From: Ananas comosus
Lineage: Eukaryota; Streptophyta; Magnoliopsida; Poales; Bromeliaceae
NCBI RefSeq assembly: GCF_001540865.1
Contig: NC_033636.1
Coordinates: 5,445,156-5,509,155, forward strand
Direction of reading: 5' to 3'
Length of the DNA stretch: 64,000 bases
The stretch's first letter is position 1, and each line of letters opens with the position of its first letter. Positions 35,518-47,049 of this stretch are shown piece by piece. The notes beneath the pieces are model-generated. The model saw nothing but the letters and a program-made list of their open reading frames with translations. It ran no database searches and had not been told where the DNA came from. The translations under genes and the position numbers were made by a program.

Positions 35518-36047
35518 GGCTACTATACATACAATTATGAGTACGATCGCCCTCGTACTCATAAGTTGTTTTCGATGATAGAGCTCCCGAATCGTCGATC
35601 CACACCGTTAAACATTATCTAGCGTATTTAAAACGTCTAGAAATCAAATTTTATAATTTTTCGTCATCATTTACCTTACGATCAAAAGGTCACAAAATTG
35701 ACAATTTTTAACGGTCGGTATGGCATATTTGCTAGTTTAACGGTGTAAAAGAATCGAAATCGGTTGAATTTTTGATAGAAAATTTTATTCACTACATAAA
35801 TAAAGATCAATAACTCCGATCTTAAATTGAAGGATCCGATCATCCATTTTTAAGATGTCGTTCGATTTTGACCGTTCATTTTATACCCGCTTGATGGACT
35901 TTTTTATGATTTCGAAAAATTACGAAATTTATTTTCTAGAAGTTTGAATACTCTAGATCATATTTAACGGAGTGGATCGTGAAAGCTCCATCATTGAAAA
36001 CAACTTATGAGTACGAAGGGCCCAATACTCATAAGAGTATAGTAGCC
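35518..36047. mobile_element. Fold-back MITE, copy 2
   Basis: Terminal repeats GGCTACTATAC and GTATAGTAGCC lie at the ends. Inner mirrored blocks include ACTCATAAGTTGTTTTCGATGA near 35568 against its inverse near 35992, split by two mismatches. The subterminal palindrome is GAGTACGATCGCCCTCGTAC-type, a different sequence from copy 1 at the same place. Size is 530 bases, against 524 for copy 1, with no coding capacity. It is flanked by simple repeats on both sides. Confidence 0.85.
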
Positions 36048-36048
36048 C

Positions 36049-36050
36049 TA

Positions 36051-36127
<77 letters not shown>

Positions 36128-36162
36128 TGCATGTGTGTGTGTGTATATATATATATATATGG
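36049..36162. repeat. Compound microsatellite (CT)n(TA)n(TG)n(TA)n
   Basis: (CT)n at 36051-36068, (AT)n to 36084, (GT)n with minor interruptions to 36143, and (AT)n to about 36160. Confidence 0.95.
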
Positions 36163-37052
36163 TGGTATTGAGAGCAGAGGAGTTTCGTCGCAGATCGGCG
36201 ACCAAATCTGGCGAAACAAAATAGTAGTTTCGATGCCCCTGTCGTGCTGAATGCGATGGCGCAGTTCGATCAAAAATCCGACGAACGGATCTCTGGGAAT
36301 CTCATAATGTTCGCTGAGGAGTCGAAAGTGGCAAAACGGAAAATTCGCGAAAAGCCTTATATTTTATGTACCGTTTTGCACGATTTTGAATGTGGAGGTG
36401 CGTATGCGCAAAATACATGCGCTGTGAGGGACTTGCCTGAAAATATTCAGCTCTGGAGGACAATATTGCAATTTGGCCAATATATATATATTTGCATCTT
36501 GGGTTTTCCATGCTAACCTTAACCCTAGTATACACCTTCTACCGTAGCTGCGCCCCCAACAGCCTCCACCACCCTCCCCTGCCCTCGCCACGCTGTCACG
36601 GGTCTAATGACTTTTGTCAAAAAGCCCGCGCGGTGCTCGTTCGTCACCTACACAAACGAGCCAGCCAATTCGTCTCGAGGTACAACTTCGCAAATTGGCA
36701 ACGACCGAGAATTGAGATAAAGCACGTAAGGGGGTCCTACAAATTGGCACAAACAACGAGTATTTTATTGATAACGAAAATTTGGACTACAAGCGAAAGG
36801 CACACGACTCAACTCAGTCGGGCATGGCCGATGAGGGCAAAATGATCACCAAGACACTCCGCATCTAGCGAAGCCGGCTCACTTAATACGTCTCACCCAA
36901 CCTTCCCGTACTACCCTATATTGGCATCTACCCATTTGGCACCCCGGGGGTACAAAGGTGCTCACCAAGGGGTACGTTTTTCCCACTCCGCACACCCATG
37001 GGAAAATAGGTCGCCGACCCATGTCCGACATGAGTCCGGCTCAATCCGTCGC
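36163..37052. other. Dispersed repeat and LTR-like fragment; no gene called
   Basis: 36165-36350 is related to 20400-20598. At 36594 TGTCACGGGTC resembles an LTR terminus of the kind seen at 26062, but no partner end was found. 36600-37050 has no recognisable coding frame. Confidence 0.45.
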
Positions 37053-38288
37053 TGTCACGCCTCGGGGTCCCATTTTAGTTTTAAAAGCAAAACGGAAATG
37101 CCCAAAAAAAAATTTTCTTGAAAACCTGACCCCCAGGGTATGCCAGATCCGCCACAAGTACAGGAAATCACTGTTCACACGGACAGTGTCTTCCCTGTAT
37201 TTGCACAGCGTCGCACAAGTACAAGATACAATTTTTAACTAACCAAATACAACCACAAAGATGAACATCCACAGATTCATACATCATTCACAGAATCTCA
37301 TTTATCCAATTGAATGAAAGTCAACTGAACCATAAAGTTTAAGTTATATATTTTGAATAAGCAAGGATAGAAACTAGACCGAAGGTCACCGGGCCGGAAA
37401 CTTTATCGACCGCTACGAACGTGTCTCACGTATCGTCTCAACCCTCACCACCCGCAATACCTAAAAAATGGTTGGGGGGGTGAGAACATGTAACCATGTC
37501 TCCCCTCCCAGCGGGTACCGCAAGCAGACGAAGGCGAGGAGTACTCACCGGCAGAAAGAGATCAACAAAGTCATAAGTAGATATCACAAATACAGTAGCT
37601 ATAATACCGGAAGGAATGGAAACAATAATAGAACATGTAACTACCGCTACTGCAAAATAGAACAGAATGCATACATGGATATCGTAACTACAGTAACAAT
37701 GATGCATGGGTAAATAACAATATATAGGAATATGACTAGCCGCTACTGTAATACAGAACAAAGTATAAGTATGCATCAACTGGACGATCAGTCCCAAAAA
37801 TACCCAATCAGAAACTTGGCATGACGGTCCGCAGACCTCAAGCCTGTGCTCACTGCCACTCTACCTGTATATGACCCAGACTAGGCCTCTGGGCTCACAG
37901 GCTGCATATAACCCAGACTAGGCCTCTGGGCTCACGGGTTGGCACATCGAACCACTTTTCCGGAAAAGAACACCCTCTGTGGTGGATCAGACCGCTGGTG
38001 ATCGTGAAATGCAAACAAGTCTCGGGCGATCGATGCTGATATGCTCAATAGCCAACCGTCGGCAACTAGCCGACAATCCTATCTCTCAGGGTATACTGAC
38101 CAATAGGTCATCGAACTGTAAAGAACACAAGTACCGACCACTCAGGTCAACTAGATGGAACAACTCAACATCCCTTCGAAGATATGCAAGTATCGACTAC
38201 TCAATGTCAACTAACATCTATATACACAAGAACCGACCAATAGGTCACAAGGATGTCACATCATACATCGGTATAATCCAGAACTAAC
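37053..38288 (-). mobile_element. Antisense Ty3/gypsy LTR (family C), left part, interrupted by Sire-B
   Basis: Starts TGTCACGCCTCGGGG and is the reverse-orientation sister of 15779-16905. No primer site adjoins its left edge, so it is a solo or 3' LTR. It contains a 37-base tandem duplication (ACCCAGACTAGGCCTCTGGG at 37874 and 37911) and the first part of a TGACC...GGTCA array (38090-38260). It continues at 62476. Confidence 0.8.
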
Positions 38289-41200
38289 TGTAAGTTTTGG
38301 GGTGTCCAAGGATCTATCTAGATTATATCTAAAACCTAGAGGGGGGTGAATAGGTGTAATAGCCAAAAACTATAAATCTCGATGCGATAAAAATAAATGC
38401 GAAAAATAAAAATCACACCGAAATTTACGTGGGAAAACTCCAACTTGGAGAAAAACCTACGAGACCAACACGCGAAAAAATAGTTCACTAAGAGAAAAGA
38501 TTACAAGGTGATTACCAACTCCACGGACTCGACCTCTCTTAACCTCTTATGAATCTCGCGCAATCCTCCGGGTTGTCCATGCCCCCACGTTCGAATCCAC
38601 GAACGCCTCTGTAGCACACTGGACCTTTGTAAATTGCGAGGTTCGAGTGTTCGATTTGTATTCCGAACTTCTCCACACTTGGTGGAGGGCCGTCGATGGT
38701 ATACCGGCCTAAAAGTTCGATCTCGAGAGTTTTGGCAGAGTCCTGAGAGTTTTTACTCTCGGGGACCGGTCCCTGATAGGAGAGACCGGTCCCCCAGTGA
38801 ACAGTGCTGCGCAGCCGGCGAGGCAACCGGTCCCTGGCAGTCGAGACCGGTCCACGAGCGCGTCTGCGCGGGGAGAGACCGGTCCCGCGCAGGGAGAGAC
38901 CGGTTCCCGAACGTTGAATTTTCGGGGACAGGCTGAGAGACCGGTCCCAAGTCGGGGAGACCGGTCCCTCTGGGCGAAAACTGCCCAGACCGGGCTGATG
39001 TGATTTTGGATTTTTAAGGGGCTTATCAGGATTTTGTTACTTTAGAGCCTATAGAGAGCCTTTCTTCTCTCTCTTTCCCTCATTTCTCTCAATCCTTTGC
39101 ATTCTAGAGAGAGAAGAAGAGAGGGAGAAGAAGAAGAAGAAGAAGGAGAGGAGAAGGAGCTTGCTTGGAGGCTTTGGAGCATCATCTTCTTCCCCATTTC
39201 TCACTTTGGTGGCTTCGAGCTTGTGGTTGGAGCTTTGTGGAGGATCAATCTTCAACCCTAGAAGATTTTGAGCTTGGATTGGATCATCCTAGAGGTAAGT
39301 GGCAAGGTTCCTTCCTCTAGATCTTAGTTTTGGGGCTTTTGCTTGTTTAAACCCTAGATTTTGGATTTTAGGGTTAGATTTGGGGATTCTTGATTTGAGG
39401 CTTCTTGATCTCATTTGAAAGGTTTGGAACCTTTATATAGGTTAGATTGGAAGACCTCTACCTCCCATTTGAAGATTAAGAGAGGGTTTTTCACTTGAGG
39501 TGAGTTTTTCCCAACCCTATCTTAAGTTGGTTAATGATTGAACTTAGCGTCATTCGTTTCGACTAGATGACACTTGTTTTCATACCTTTAGGGTACTAGG
39601 AGTGTGGTGGACGCCTTCGTCGTGGCAAACGAAAGCTTTCGTTGACGACGGTGGGTTTGGCTTCGTGGAAATGGGGCGAAATGGCCCCTATGCTCTTTCT
39701 ATTTGTTGTAAAATATTTTTTTTAAATTCATTCCTATGCTAAATGGAATTTATATGAATTTTAGAGCACTTCGAATGCATGCCTTGTGTATTATGAAAAT
39801 TTCACTATATAGTAGAGCTATATGAGTAGAATGCATGCATATGGAAAAAGTGTTATTTGCAAGTGAAAAATACATCACTTATGAGGATTATGATTTGGAA
39901 TATGTACTTTGGAACATAGTTGCCATGCTCTGGCATAGAGAACAAGGGTGTCATCAAGGGGCACTTGAAACTAGTAAACTATGAAACTGCAACATAGAGA
40001 CATATTGATAGGCCACTACATATCTGCTATATTCCATGTTAGAGACATGATGACATAGGGATAGGCCATTGAGATACTTGACACATTCCATGTTATTAGA
40101 CATGAGGACTTGGTACTTGCGACAGATCGTTTGACTACTTGCCATTGTGCTCATTCGCACATGCTTGTGAGGGTCGCTCCCTACAAGCCGGCACTCCGGA
40201 GATAGCCATCGCGATTCATATTCGCCGTGCGGGATTGGGCGCCGAAGTGGATTGCCGTGGGACAGGCTCATTCCTAGGGTGGGGATGATGACTACCACGG
40301 GGCCATTAGGCTCGGCACCGGCCAGACAGCCTACGGGTGGGTCTCAGGGCCATAGACAGCCTTCGGGTGGGTCTCTTCAGATTTGACTTTGAGTATTCAT
40401 TATGACATGTGGACAGATGATGACTTAGTGTACTACTTGGACATTGACTAGAATAGTAAACAACGGAACTTTACTATTTCGCATTGTGAACATTATGATA
40501 GTTGGAGACTTTTACTTCATGCATAGTTGCTTCATACTTATGCTATTTATGCTAAGTAGAGATATCATGTTGTAGTAAGTTACATTTTTACTTACCTTTC
40601 GCTTTTCTACTTTTATAGTCACTGACATGTTTTGTAGATTTGGGCCTCGTGGTGCATTCACTGAAGTCAGTAATTGTCCACTGGGAACTATTTTTAATAG
40701 TTCTCACACCCCTGTTTTATGGTTTACTTTTCAGAGCCTTCGGCACCGGCGGAGGCACGGGATCGTGGCAATGGGATCGCTTAGCTAGCTAGCGAGGAGC
40801 GGTACTTTGCCTAGATGGTTTACTCTTTCTTTTGTAGTTGAGAGAGTGAGAGGTTTTTGTATCCATGTATAGAGACCACCTATGTATCTACCTATAGCAC
40901 TTGTATCTGGGACTTCCTTGTATCACTTTATATTTTATTTAGTGGATTTACAGTTTTATCCTTATCCCTGGTTGTAGCATTTAGACATTTATTATGCTTT
41001 GATACTCCTAGATGTCTTTTATTATTGCTTTTATTATTGTTGTTTTTAGACGCTTTATACGTTTTAGACGTATGGCGGGTCTGGGCACGCGCCGGGCGGG
41101 CTTCCGCTGGGTCCCGGGGCGTGACAGCCTTGCACACGTCTAAATCCACGAACGCCACTCGAATCCACGAGCCCACAATCCGAATCCACGAACCGCCTTC

Positions 41201-41940
41201 AATCACGCTGAATCCACGACGCCATCCATGAAAAACATCATGCTATGGTGATCCTTCGCTTAAAGTGTTGTAGAAAACCAGAGAAGAAAACTCCAAGCGA
41301 AGTGTAGATCAAATCGACATATTGATATCAAATTACAATCTCTCGATTTCACCTAAAAGAGGCTATTTTGTGGAAAATAGGTTTTGGACGAAATCCTAGC
41401 CTGTAGGGTTTCTCAAATATGTATTCTCATGATGCTTAATCTGTTAGAGAATCCCAATAGCTTATTTATAGACTTTAGAATCAATTAGACTCGGATTAGA
41501 AAGTTTTTCGGATTTTTACATTGTGTACCGGTACACTTTCAAGCTGTTACCGGTTACACGATGACGGAACGAAAAACCTGCAAAATAGTGTAACAGGTGA
41601 CAGGTCGCTGGTTGTACCAAAACACAATATGTACCGGTACACTTTCAATGCTGTACCGGTACACTTTGCAATTTTTAGTTTTTTTGCAAAGTTTCGGGTT
41701 TCGCAAAGTTCCAATGCACTTTCTGATCCAGTAAACATTGATTTTATGATTCTAATGCCTACAGCTAAGTATGAATCACCCTAACATGAATTACAAATTT
41801 TACCTGAGCATCGTGGTTCACGTCGTGAGTTATTTTCCGATTTCTTCGAAATCTTGGATTCTTCGATCTTTGACATTACGCACTGATCCTTCAAGACTCC
41901 GACTCAATCCACGAAACTTGCCAACACACAAGACTTAGCA
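38289..41940 (-). mobile_element. 3' LTR of Sire-B, split by a solo LTR
   Basis: About 1.13 kb after removing the nested 2.5 kb. On the plus strand it starts TGTAAGTTTTGGGG and ends AGACTTAGCA. GTACCGGTACA-type palindromes lie at 41524-41672, with a TATA box (minus-strand TATAAATAAGC) at about 41460-41470. Directly inside it (41941 on) the purine tract present next to the Sire-A LTR is missing. Confidence 0.92.
38610..41126 (+). mobile_element. Solo Ty3/gypsy LTR nested in the Sire-B 3' LTR
   Basis: TGTAGCACACTGGACC to CGGGGCGTGACA, 2,517 bases. Flanking pentamers are GCCTC (38605-38609) and GCCTT (41127-41131), one mismatch. The uninterrupted site is readable in the other Sire-B LTR near 61660. 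It is close in sequence to the Tekay-1 LTR, with a GACCGGTCCC array (38764-38975), a GA-rich tract (39105-39160) and the hairpin at 40681-40706. Confidence 0.93.
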
Positions 41941-42286
41941 ATTTCGTGACAAAACTCACAACAACTCAACAATTACATCTTAAAGAAAAACGAAGTTCAA
42001 TATCATCACCAAAACATCGAACTTCTCGCATGTAGTCCAAATACAACTTGAAACTCAAAAGTACATTATAAACTCCTAAAACAGACTCTATGACTTAGAC
42101 GCAACTAGGAGTCTTGAAGTTTTGATTTCCTGCAAAAACAAACTAACCAAAATGATATAGAAAGTTGAGACCACTGGACATTCTTACATTCAATTCATTG
42201 TTCTTATTGTTCTTGATCACTTCTCCCCCTTTGTTCTTATCTCCCTTCTTCTCCTCGAAATTTCACTCCTTTTCCCCCTTTGTTCT
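41941..42286 (-). other. Sire-B non-coding 3' region with polypurine-like repeats
   Basis: No gene. The minus strand has two purine runs of the AACAAAGGGGGA type (about 42220-42236 and 42270-42286), the second right at the Sire-A insertion point; GTTCT (42282-42286) is the Sire-A target duplication. Confidence 0.6.
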
Positions 42287-43475
42287 TGAAAGATATGGAT
42301 CCCGAGGATCTAAAAGGTAAATAACACCTAGAGGGGGGTGAATAGGTGTAAAATGGCAAAAACAAAAGCTCTCGATGCAAATAAAAGAGATAGCGGAAAA
42401 TAAAAACAGCACACCGAGATTTTAACGTGGGAAAACTCCAATCTGGAGTGAAAAACCCACGGGACCGATCACGCGAAGAAAATCCACTAAGAAAACTTGA
42501 GTACAAGTGATTTTAACCAAAATACATGACTCAATTTACCGAATTCCCGTTGTTGATGGTCTTCGCCGGTCCTAGATCGATAGGAATCCTCCGATCGACC
42601 TCGCCGCAACTCCTTGCTGCGTCAACGCCTCAACTCCTCGAAGCGTCCACCGAATCCTCGGCTTCACGCGAGTCCACGCGCCGAACCTCCTTTCGGAGTT
42701 TGCAGAATTGATGATTTGTGGTGATTAAGACTTAGAATACCATAAGCAATGAGGGTTCACCTTCTAATCAAACATCTACTCGATTCTCGAAAAAGATATC
42801 GAGTTAGATCGAAGAATCAAGTCGATCGTTGAAACTTGTTATAAGAATAGAATCATATAAATGTGAAAACAAGTTTCTAGGATTTTAGATCAGTAGAAAT
42901 TCAAAGCCTTAACCCATATGACGACCCCCATGGCTTATTTATAGGTTTAGAAGACTTAGAAGTAGACTAGGATTACAAAAAGTCTATTTAAAAAAACTGG
43001 TGTCGTCCTCAGGGACCAGTCCTCTTGAGGAGACCGCTCTCGAGTGAGAGATCGGTCCCTCGCTGCGTGACAGAAAACACACCGTTCGGTTCGGGAACGG
43101 TCTCTCATGCCAGAGACCGGTCCCTCGCTGCGTGACAAAAAATCCCATGTTCGGGAACCAGTCTCCCTTTCCAGAGACCGATTGCCTCAACATCCCACGC
43201 AGTGAGGACCTTCGGGGACCAGTCTCTCAACTCTGGGACCGGTCCCAGAACACTGAAAAGTTCAGTATAAGCTTTATAATGCAATCTAAGTCTTCTGAAC
43301 TTATTGTAATTAAATAAATTCACCACAAATGATCTATTCTATATACCTGAGGTGTCGAGCTTCTCCAAATGAGTTTTTGCTCTTCAAATTGAATCTTCTC
43401 TTCAAACTACCGCGATCAACTCTTCAAGACTCCATTCGACTTTACGAAATCCGCCAACCTAGAAAATCCTTAACA
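42287..43475 (-). mobile_element. 3' LTR of Sire-A
   Basis: 1,189 bases, on the plus strand TGAAAGATATGG to AATCCTTAACA. ACCGGT-type palindromes lie at 43004-43250, many decayed to ACCAGT or ATCGGT. The minus-strand TATA box CTATAAATAAGCC lies at about 42938-42955, directly downstream of the array in transcription order. Confidence 0.95.
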
Positions 43476-43490
43476 ATCTCCCCCTTTGGC
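43476..43490 (-). promoter_or_regulatory. Polypurine tract of Sire-A
   Basis: The minus strand GCCAAAGGGGGAGAT lies directly against the 3' LTR, the standard Sirevirus tract. A second copy of the motif, AAAAAGGGGGAGATGC, lies at 43931-43947. Confidence 0.88.
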
Positions 43491-43985
43491 GATTTCGTGA
43501 CAAAATATATTACAATGCTCGTACACAACTCAGAAACAATAAAAAGAAGATCATCGCAATCACCAAACGACAATCTCCTCCTGCATGATCGATCCAATAA
43601 AAGAAAAAATTACACTTTTCTCACATTCCTAATACAAACTCTATGACTTAAACATGGAGTCTTGAAGTCTTGAACATTCCTGCAAAAACACTCTTAAAAC
43701 ACAATCAAGATTCAAGAATACTTATTATATCAAAAGATCAAACATAAACGTCAAAGCACCAACCAAAGTTCAAGACACATCAACAGTCATAGTTCTTCTA
43801 AGTCAACAGTCATAGAGCATCTAAGCAAACATCTAATCTAAATTTACATAACTAAGCAAAACACCAAAAGTGCATCATGGGCAACATCATCACAAGCATG
43901 AGCATCATCATCATCATGAGCATTGAGCATCTCCCCCTTTTTGTCAGAAAGCGCCAAAGTGACAAAAGGAGGAACCCCGCACCAC

Positions 43986-45436
43986 TCAGTCGGAGTTGTC
44001 ACCCTGCAGAGGAAGATCTGAGCTACAACAACCCAATTTATCAAAGATCGCTTTCATTAAACATTTAATCTTGCTCACATCCTTCCTTATCTGAGCCTGA
44101 TCCGTAGAAAGTTTCTGAAGCTCTTCAGATAATCGCTGTTGCTCACGATACACAGATGAAACCGAGACATCCTCCTCAGAAATATCCATAGAAGAACGTG
44201 AAGAAGTAGGAGCAGCAGGAGGTGGAGTAGCAGTAGGTGAAGCAGTTCGTTGAGACGGAGTTCTAAGCTGCACAGAGGACTTCACAAACGTCCTTTCATT
44301 AATCCATCCTAAGCTGTGCTCATAGGAAGTACAACTTGTATTCACATCGTGATATCTAAGAATCCGCATGATGATCATCGGATATGGCAATCTTTCATTC
44401 TGCCCGGAAGTCTTGATGTCCTTTGCCATCAGCCGCCAAATCAAAAATGGAATGTTCATGTTGATGTTCCTGGCTTGAACAATGTTCCCCAATAAGTACA
44501 TATAGGGTACACGATCCCATCTCAATATCTTCGTGTTAGCTAATGGCAAAATGTTATAGCATACCACGAAGTTTAGAAATCTATATTCCATCTTGAGATC
44601 CTTAGAAAGAACCATAATTGCATTTGATTCAGTACCCGGCATACATATCGCGTCCAAAATCTTTTTCCAATTCTAAATTGATCAAAACCGGCATGAAGAT
44701 ACTCAACCCCATCTATCCGAGCCGTCATTTCCAGCACTGTAGCAATAGAATCAGGTTTGATCATCAGCTCCACTCCACGTACTGAAGTAGTAAACTGATA
44801 AGGGCCTCCATCAGAGTCACTCAAATGACCTGCCCTCATGTAAAATTCTCTGATCAGCTCCAAACAAAAACCAGTCTGCTCCGGGAAATCACAAATCTGA
44901 TGTAGATTTTCTTTTTCAAACAGATCTTGAAACCCCGGTACACAATCAATAATACTAGCTACTCCAACATCTCGCTTGCCAATACAGTGCTTTGATGAGT
45001 ACATTGATCTACGACTGGAAGGAACATCCTGCACACTAAGACGTGGAGGCTCAGAACCCGGTTCTCTGATCTCAACACCCCCAAACTTCCTACGATCTGC
45101 ATATTCAGTCGCCTTTCCTTTTCCCTTGTCCAGTGCCTTTCCTTTACCCTTATCAACTGCCTTTCCTCTACCCTTTCCTTTACCGTTGTCCTTATCCTTT
45201 TCAGTAACTGAGGGAGCTTTACCCTTCTTTTTCGACAACACTTCTGGAGTAAGTGCCTCCCAATCGGGCTCATCAGACTCAGATTCCTCGCCCGGAGCAT
45301 ACTCGCTCCCCTCATCCTCTGGTTGTCGCTCAACCGGTCGCTTAGCCGAGAAACGTTGACGTTTGCTACCGCGACCACCACCGGCCATAAGAAAAACAAG
45401 CACGAGTAACCAGGAATACATGATTTTAAAAGGCAC
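43986..45436 (-). pseudogene. Extra ORF of Sire-A at the envelope-like position (one frameshift)
   Basis: Lies between pol and the 3' LTR. The likely start is the ATG at 45419-45421 or the later one opening MAGGGRGSKRQR. N-terminus: basic and acidic low-complexity (KGKGKALDKGKGKATE). Then a globular part with LIREFYMRAG, SVRGVELMIKPDSI and, after a one-base shift in an A-run at about 44660, WDRVPYMYLLGN and NINMNIPFLIW. The C-terminus is a coiled-coil-like stretch (REQQRLSEELQKLSTDQAQI). The central region fits the 'putative plant transposon protein' domain (Pfam PF20167, from memory), common in extra ORFs of plant retroelements. No signal peptide plus membrane-anchor pattern typical of a real envelope is evident. 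Function is unknown. Confidence 0.75.
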
Positions 45437-45832
45437 CTGTTAAACACAATAACATATACAAATTGAACATAAGAACAATCAGTATTTGATTCCAAAAACT
45501 TCAGCAAATTGATATGTAATATGCTAGATAATCCTAGGGCCACATAACCATGAAAATCATGGACAAATCAAGCATAAAAAATCAGTAAACTCACATTTTT
45601 CGAAAAAATTGAAAAATTAGGTTTTAATGAAGAAAACAGAGCAAAAAAACAACCAAACAATTGCATCAAAGTATGAAAGAATGCAAGAAAATGCTGACTA
45701 ACATGTCTAGAGGTAAGATCAGGGCAAAAAGAAGAAATTTAACAATATAATGAGATCAAGACCCCAAAAACAGGAAATAAAGCATAAATTCGGATTATAA
45801 GGCAACAACGAAATAAAATCCGAGAATCATAC
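45437..45832 (-). other. Candidate intron upstream of the Sire-A extra ORF
   Basis: On the minus strand a possible donor GGTATGA at about 45832 and an acceptor TTTAACAG ending at 45437 bracket 396 AT-rich bases between the promoter-like module and the ORF. Sire-B shows a similar arrangement. It is a sequence-pattern inference only. Confidence 0.4.
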
Positions 45833-45949
45833 CAAAATCAAGTGTAAATTGATGAAGAGAGGAACCAAAAGCACCCTGGAGATATTAGACGCTCTGGAGA
45901 GAAGTTGGGAAGGAATTGGTAAAGTAAACAAAATAGACCGCAAAAACCC

Positions 45950-46002
45950 TTATAACGGTTCGGGCGGAGGGACCGGTCTCTCCAAGTCTGGGACCGGTCC
46001 CA
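45950..46002 (-). promoter_or_regulatory. Internal promoter-like module of Sire-A
   Basis: Two palindromes, TGGGACCGGTCCCA (45989-46002) and GACCGGTC (45971-45978), stand upstream on the minus strand of TTATAAGG (TATA-like, about 45948-45955), followed by a pyrimidine-rich leader. The palindrome variant is the one in the Sire-A LTRs. It lies about 0.5 kb upstream of the extra ORF. Confidence 0.6.
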
Positions 46003-46363
46003 GAGCCAAAATCTAAAAATTTAATTTTCGTCCAGAATTTTCAGAAAATTTTATTTAATATCCCCAAAATATCCAACATAAAAAATACTCAATTTTCATC
46101 CCCAATGACTTCCAATAAAATTTCATAAATAAATTTTGAAAGATTAATTTCAAAGATATTCAAAATGTCAAAAATTGTTGATCCGAAAATCAAATAAATT
46201 CTTGATAAGTATCAAATAAAATTTCACATATCATGCAAGATCTAAGAATCAATTGTATTGTCTTATTCTCATATTTGTTAAGAAAAATGAATAAGTAAAT
46301 CTCACAATTGTGAAATTAAAATAATATTCACAATTTGAGTTATGCACATAATTCGAGATAAGA

Positions 46364-46620
46364 GTGGCTCTTTGAGCATCTTTTTAACAAACCACCTTAT
46401 ATCGCCTAGGAGATGTATTAAACATAGTATTAGAATTTTACCATCTCCACAACATCTCATATTTATTTATTCTTTATTGGCTTTTAGCTTATAGAGATAT
46501 ATTGATCATCATGTGGTAGCTTCACACACTGAGCGGACGACCGGGGTGGTAGCTCTTTCCTCCATGTGGTGGTAGTTTTCACACTCCCAGCAGGGATGCA
46601 ACTCTTTTCACATCTTTTGA
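46364..46620 (-). promoter_or_regulatory. Conserved non-coding block shared with Sire-B
   Basis: GTGGCTCTTTGAGCATCTTTT, split here by family variants, ACCACCTTATA and CGACCGGGGTGGTAGCTC occur in the same order at 58605-58808 in Sire-B. The block lies in the spacer between pol and the extra ORF and has internal GTGGTAG repeats. It stays conserved though surrounding sequence has diverged. Possible roles are RNA packaging, RNA stability or transcription. Confidence 0.6.
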
Positions 46621-47049
46621 ATTTAAGATATTTTCATAACCACAGTTGGAAAGACTCCCCCTAAATTAGTGCAACCCTCAAGTCAAAAATATTATTGCAA
46701 TTTCAAAAACAGAGAAAGAGTTATTCATCTCACAACTAATAATCAAACAAACAATTGCAACATTCAAAATTCGAAATATGAGGTGTTAAATTTTAATTCA
46801 GAATACTAAGCAGAATTTCAACGATTTGATCGTTAAAAAATTATGACAATAGAGAATAACATTGACAGTGATCAATCAAAAACTTAATATGAAACAATTA
46901 AAGTCATATGATAGAGCTAATAAAAACCAATTCATCTCCCAAAAACAGTGCCATCATTTATGAAATTCAATCGTCTCTCAAGAATAATCAGGAAAAACCG
47001 GAAAACATGCACAAAATGGAACATGCACATGATCTATGGCCCAATAGAA

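Noticed and set aside
43986..45436. True envelope glycoprotein function for the Sirevirus extra ORF
   Set aside because: No signal peptide plus C-terminal membrane anchor pattern is seen. The match is to a plant transposon-protein type domain, so only the position is envelope-like.
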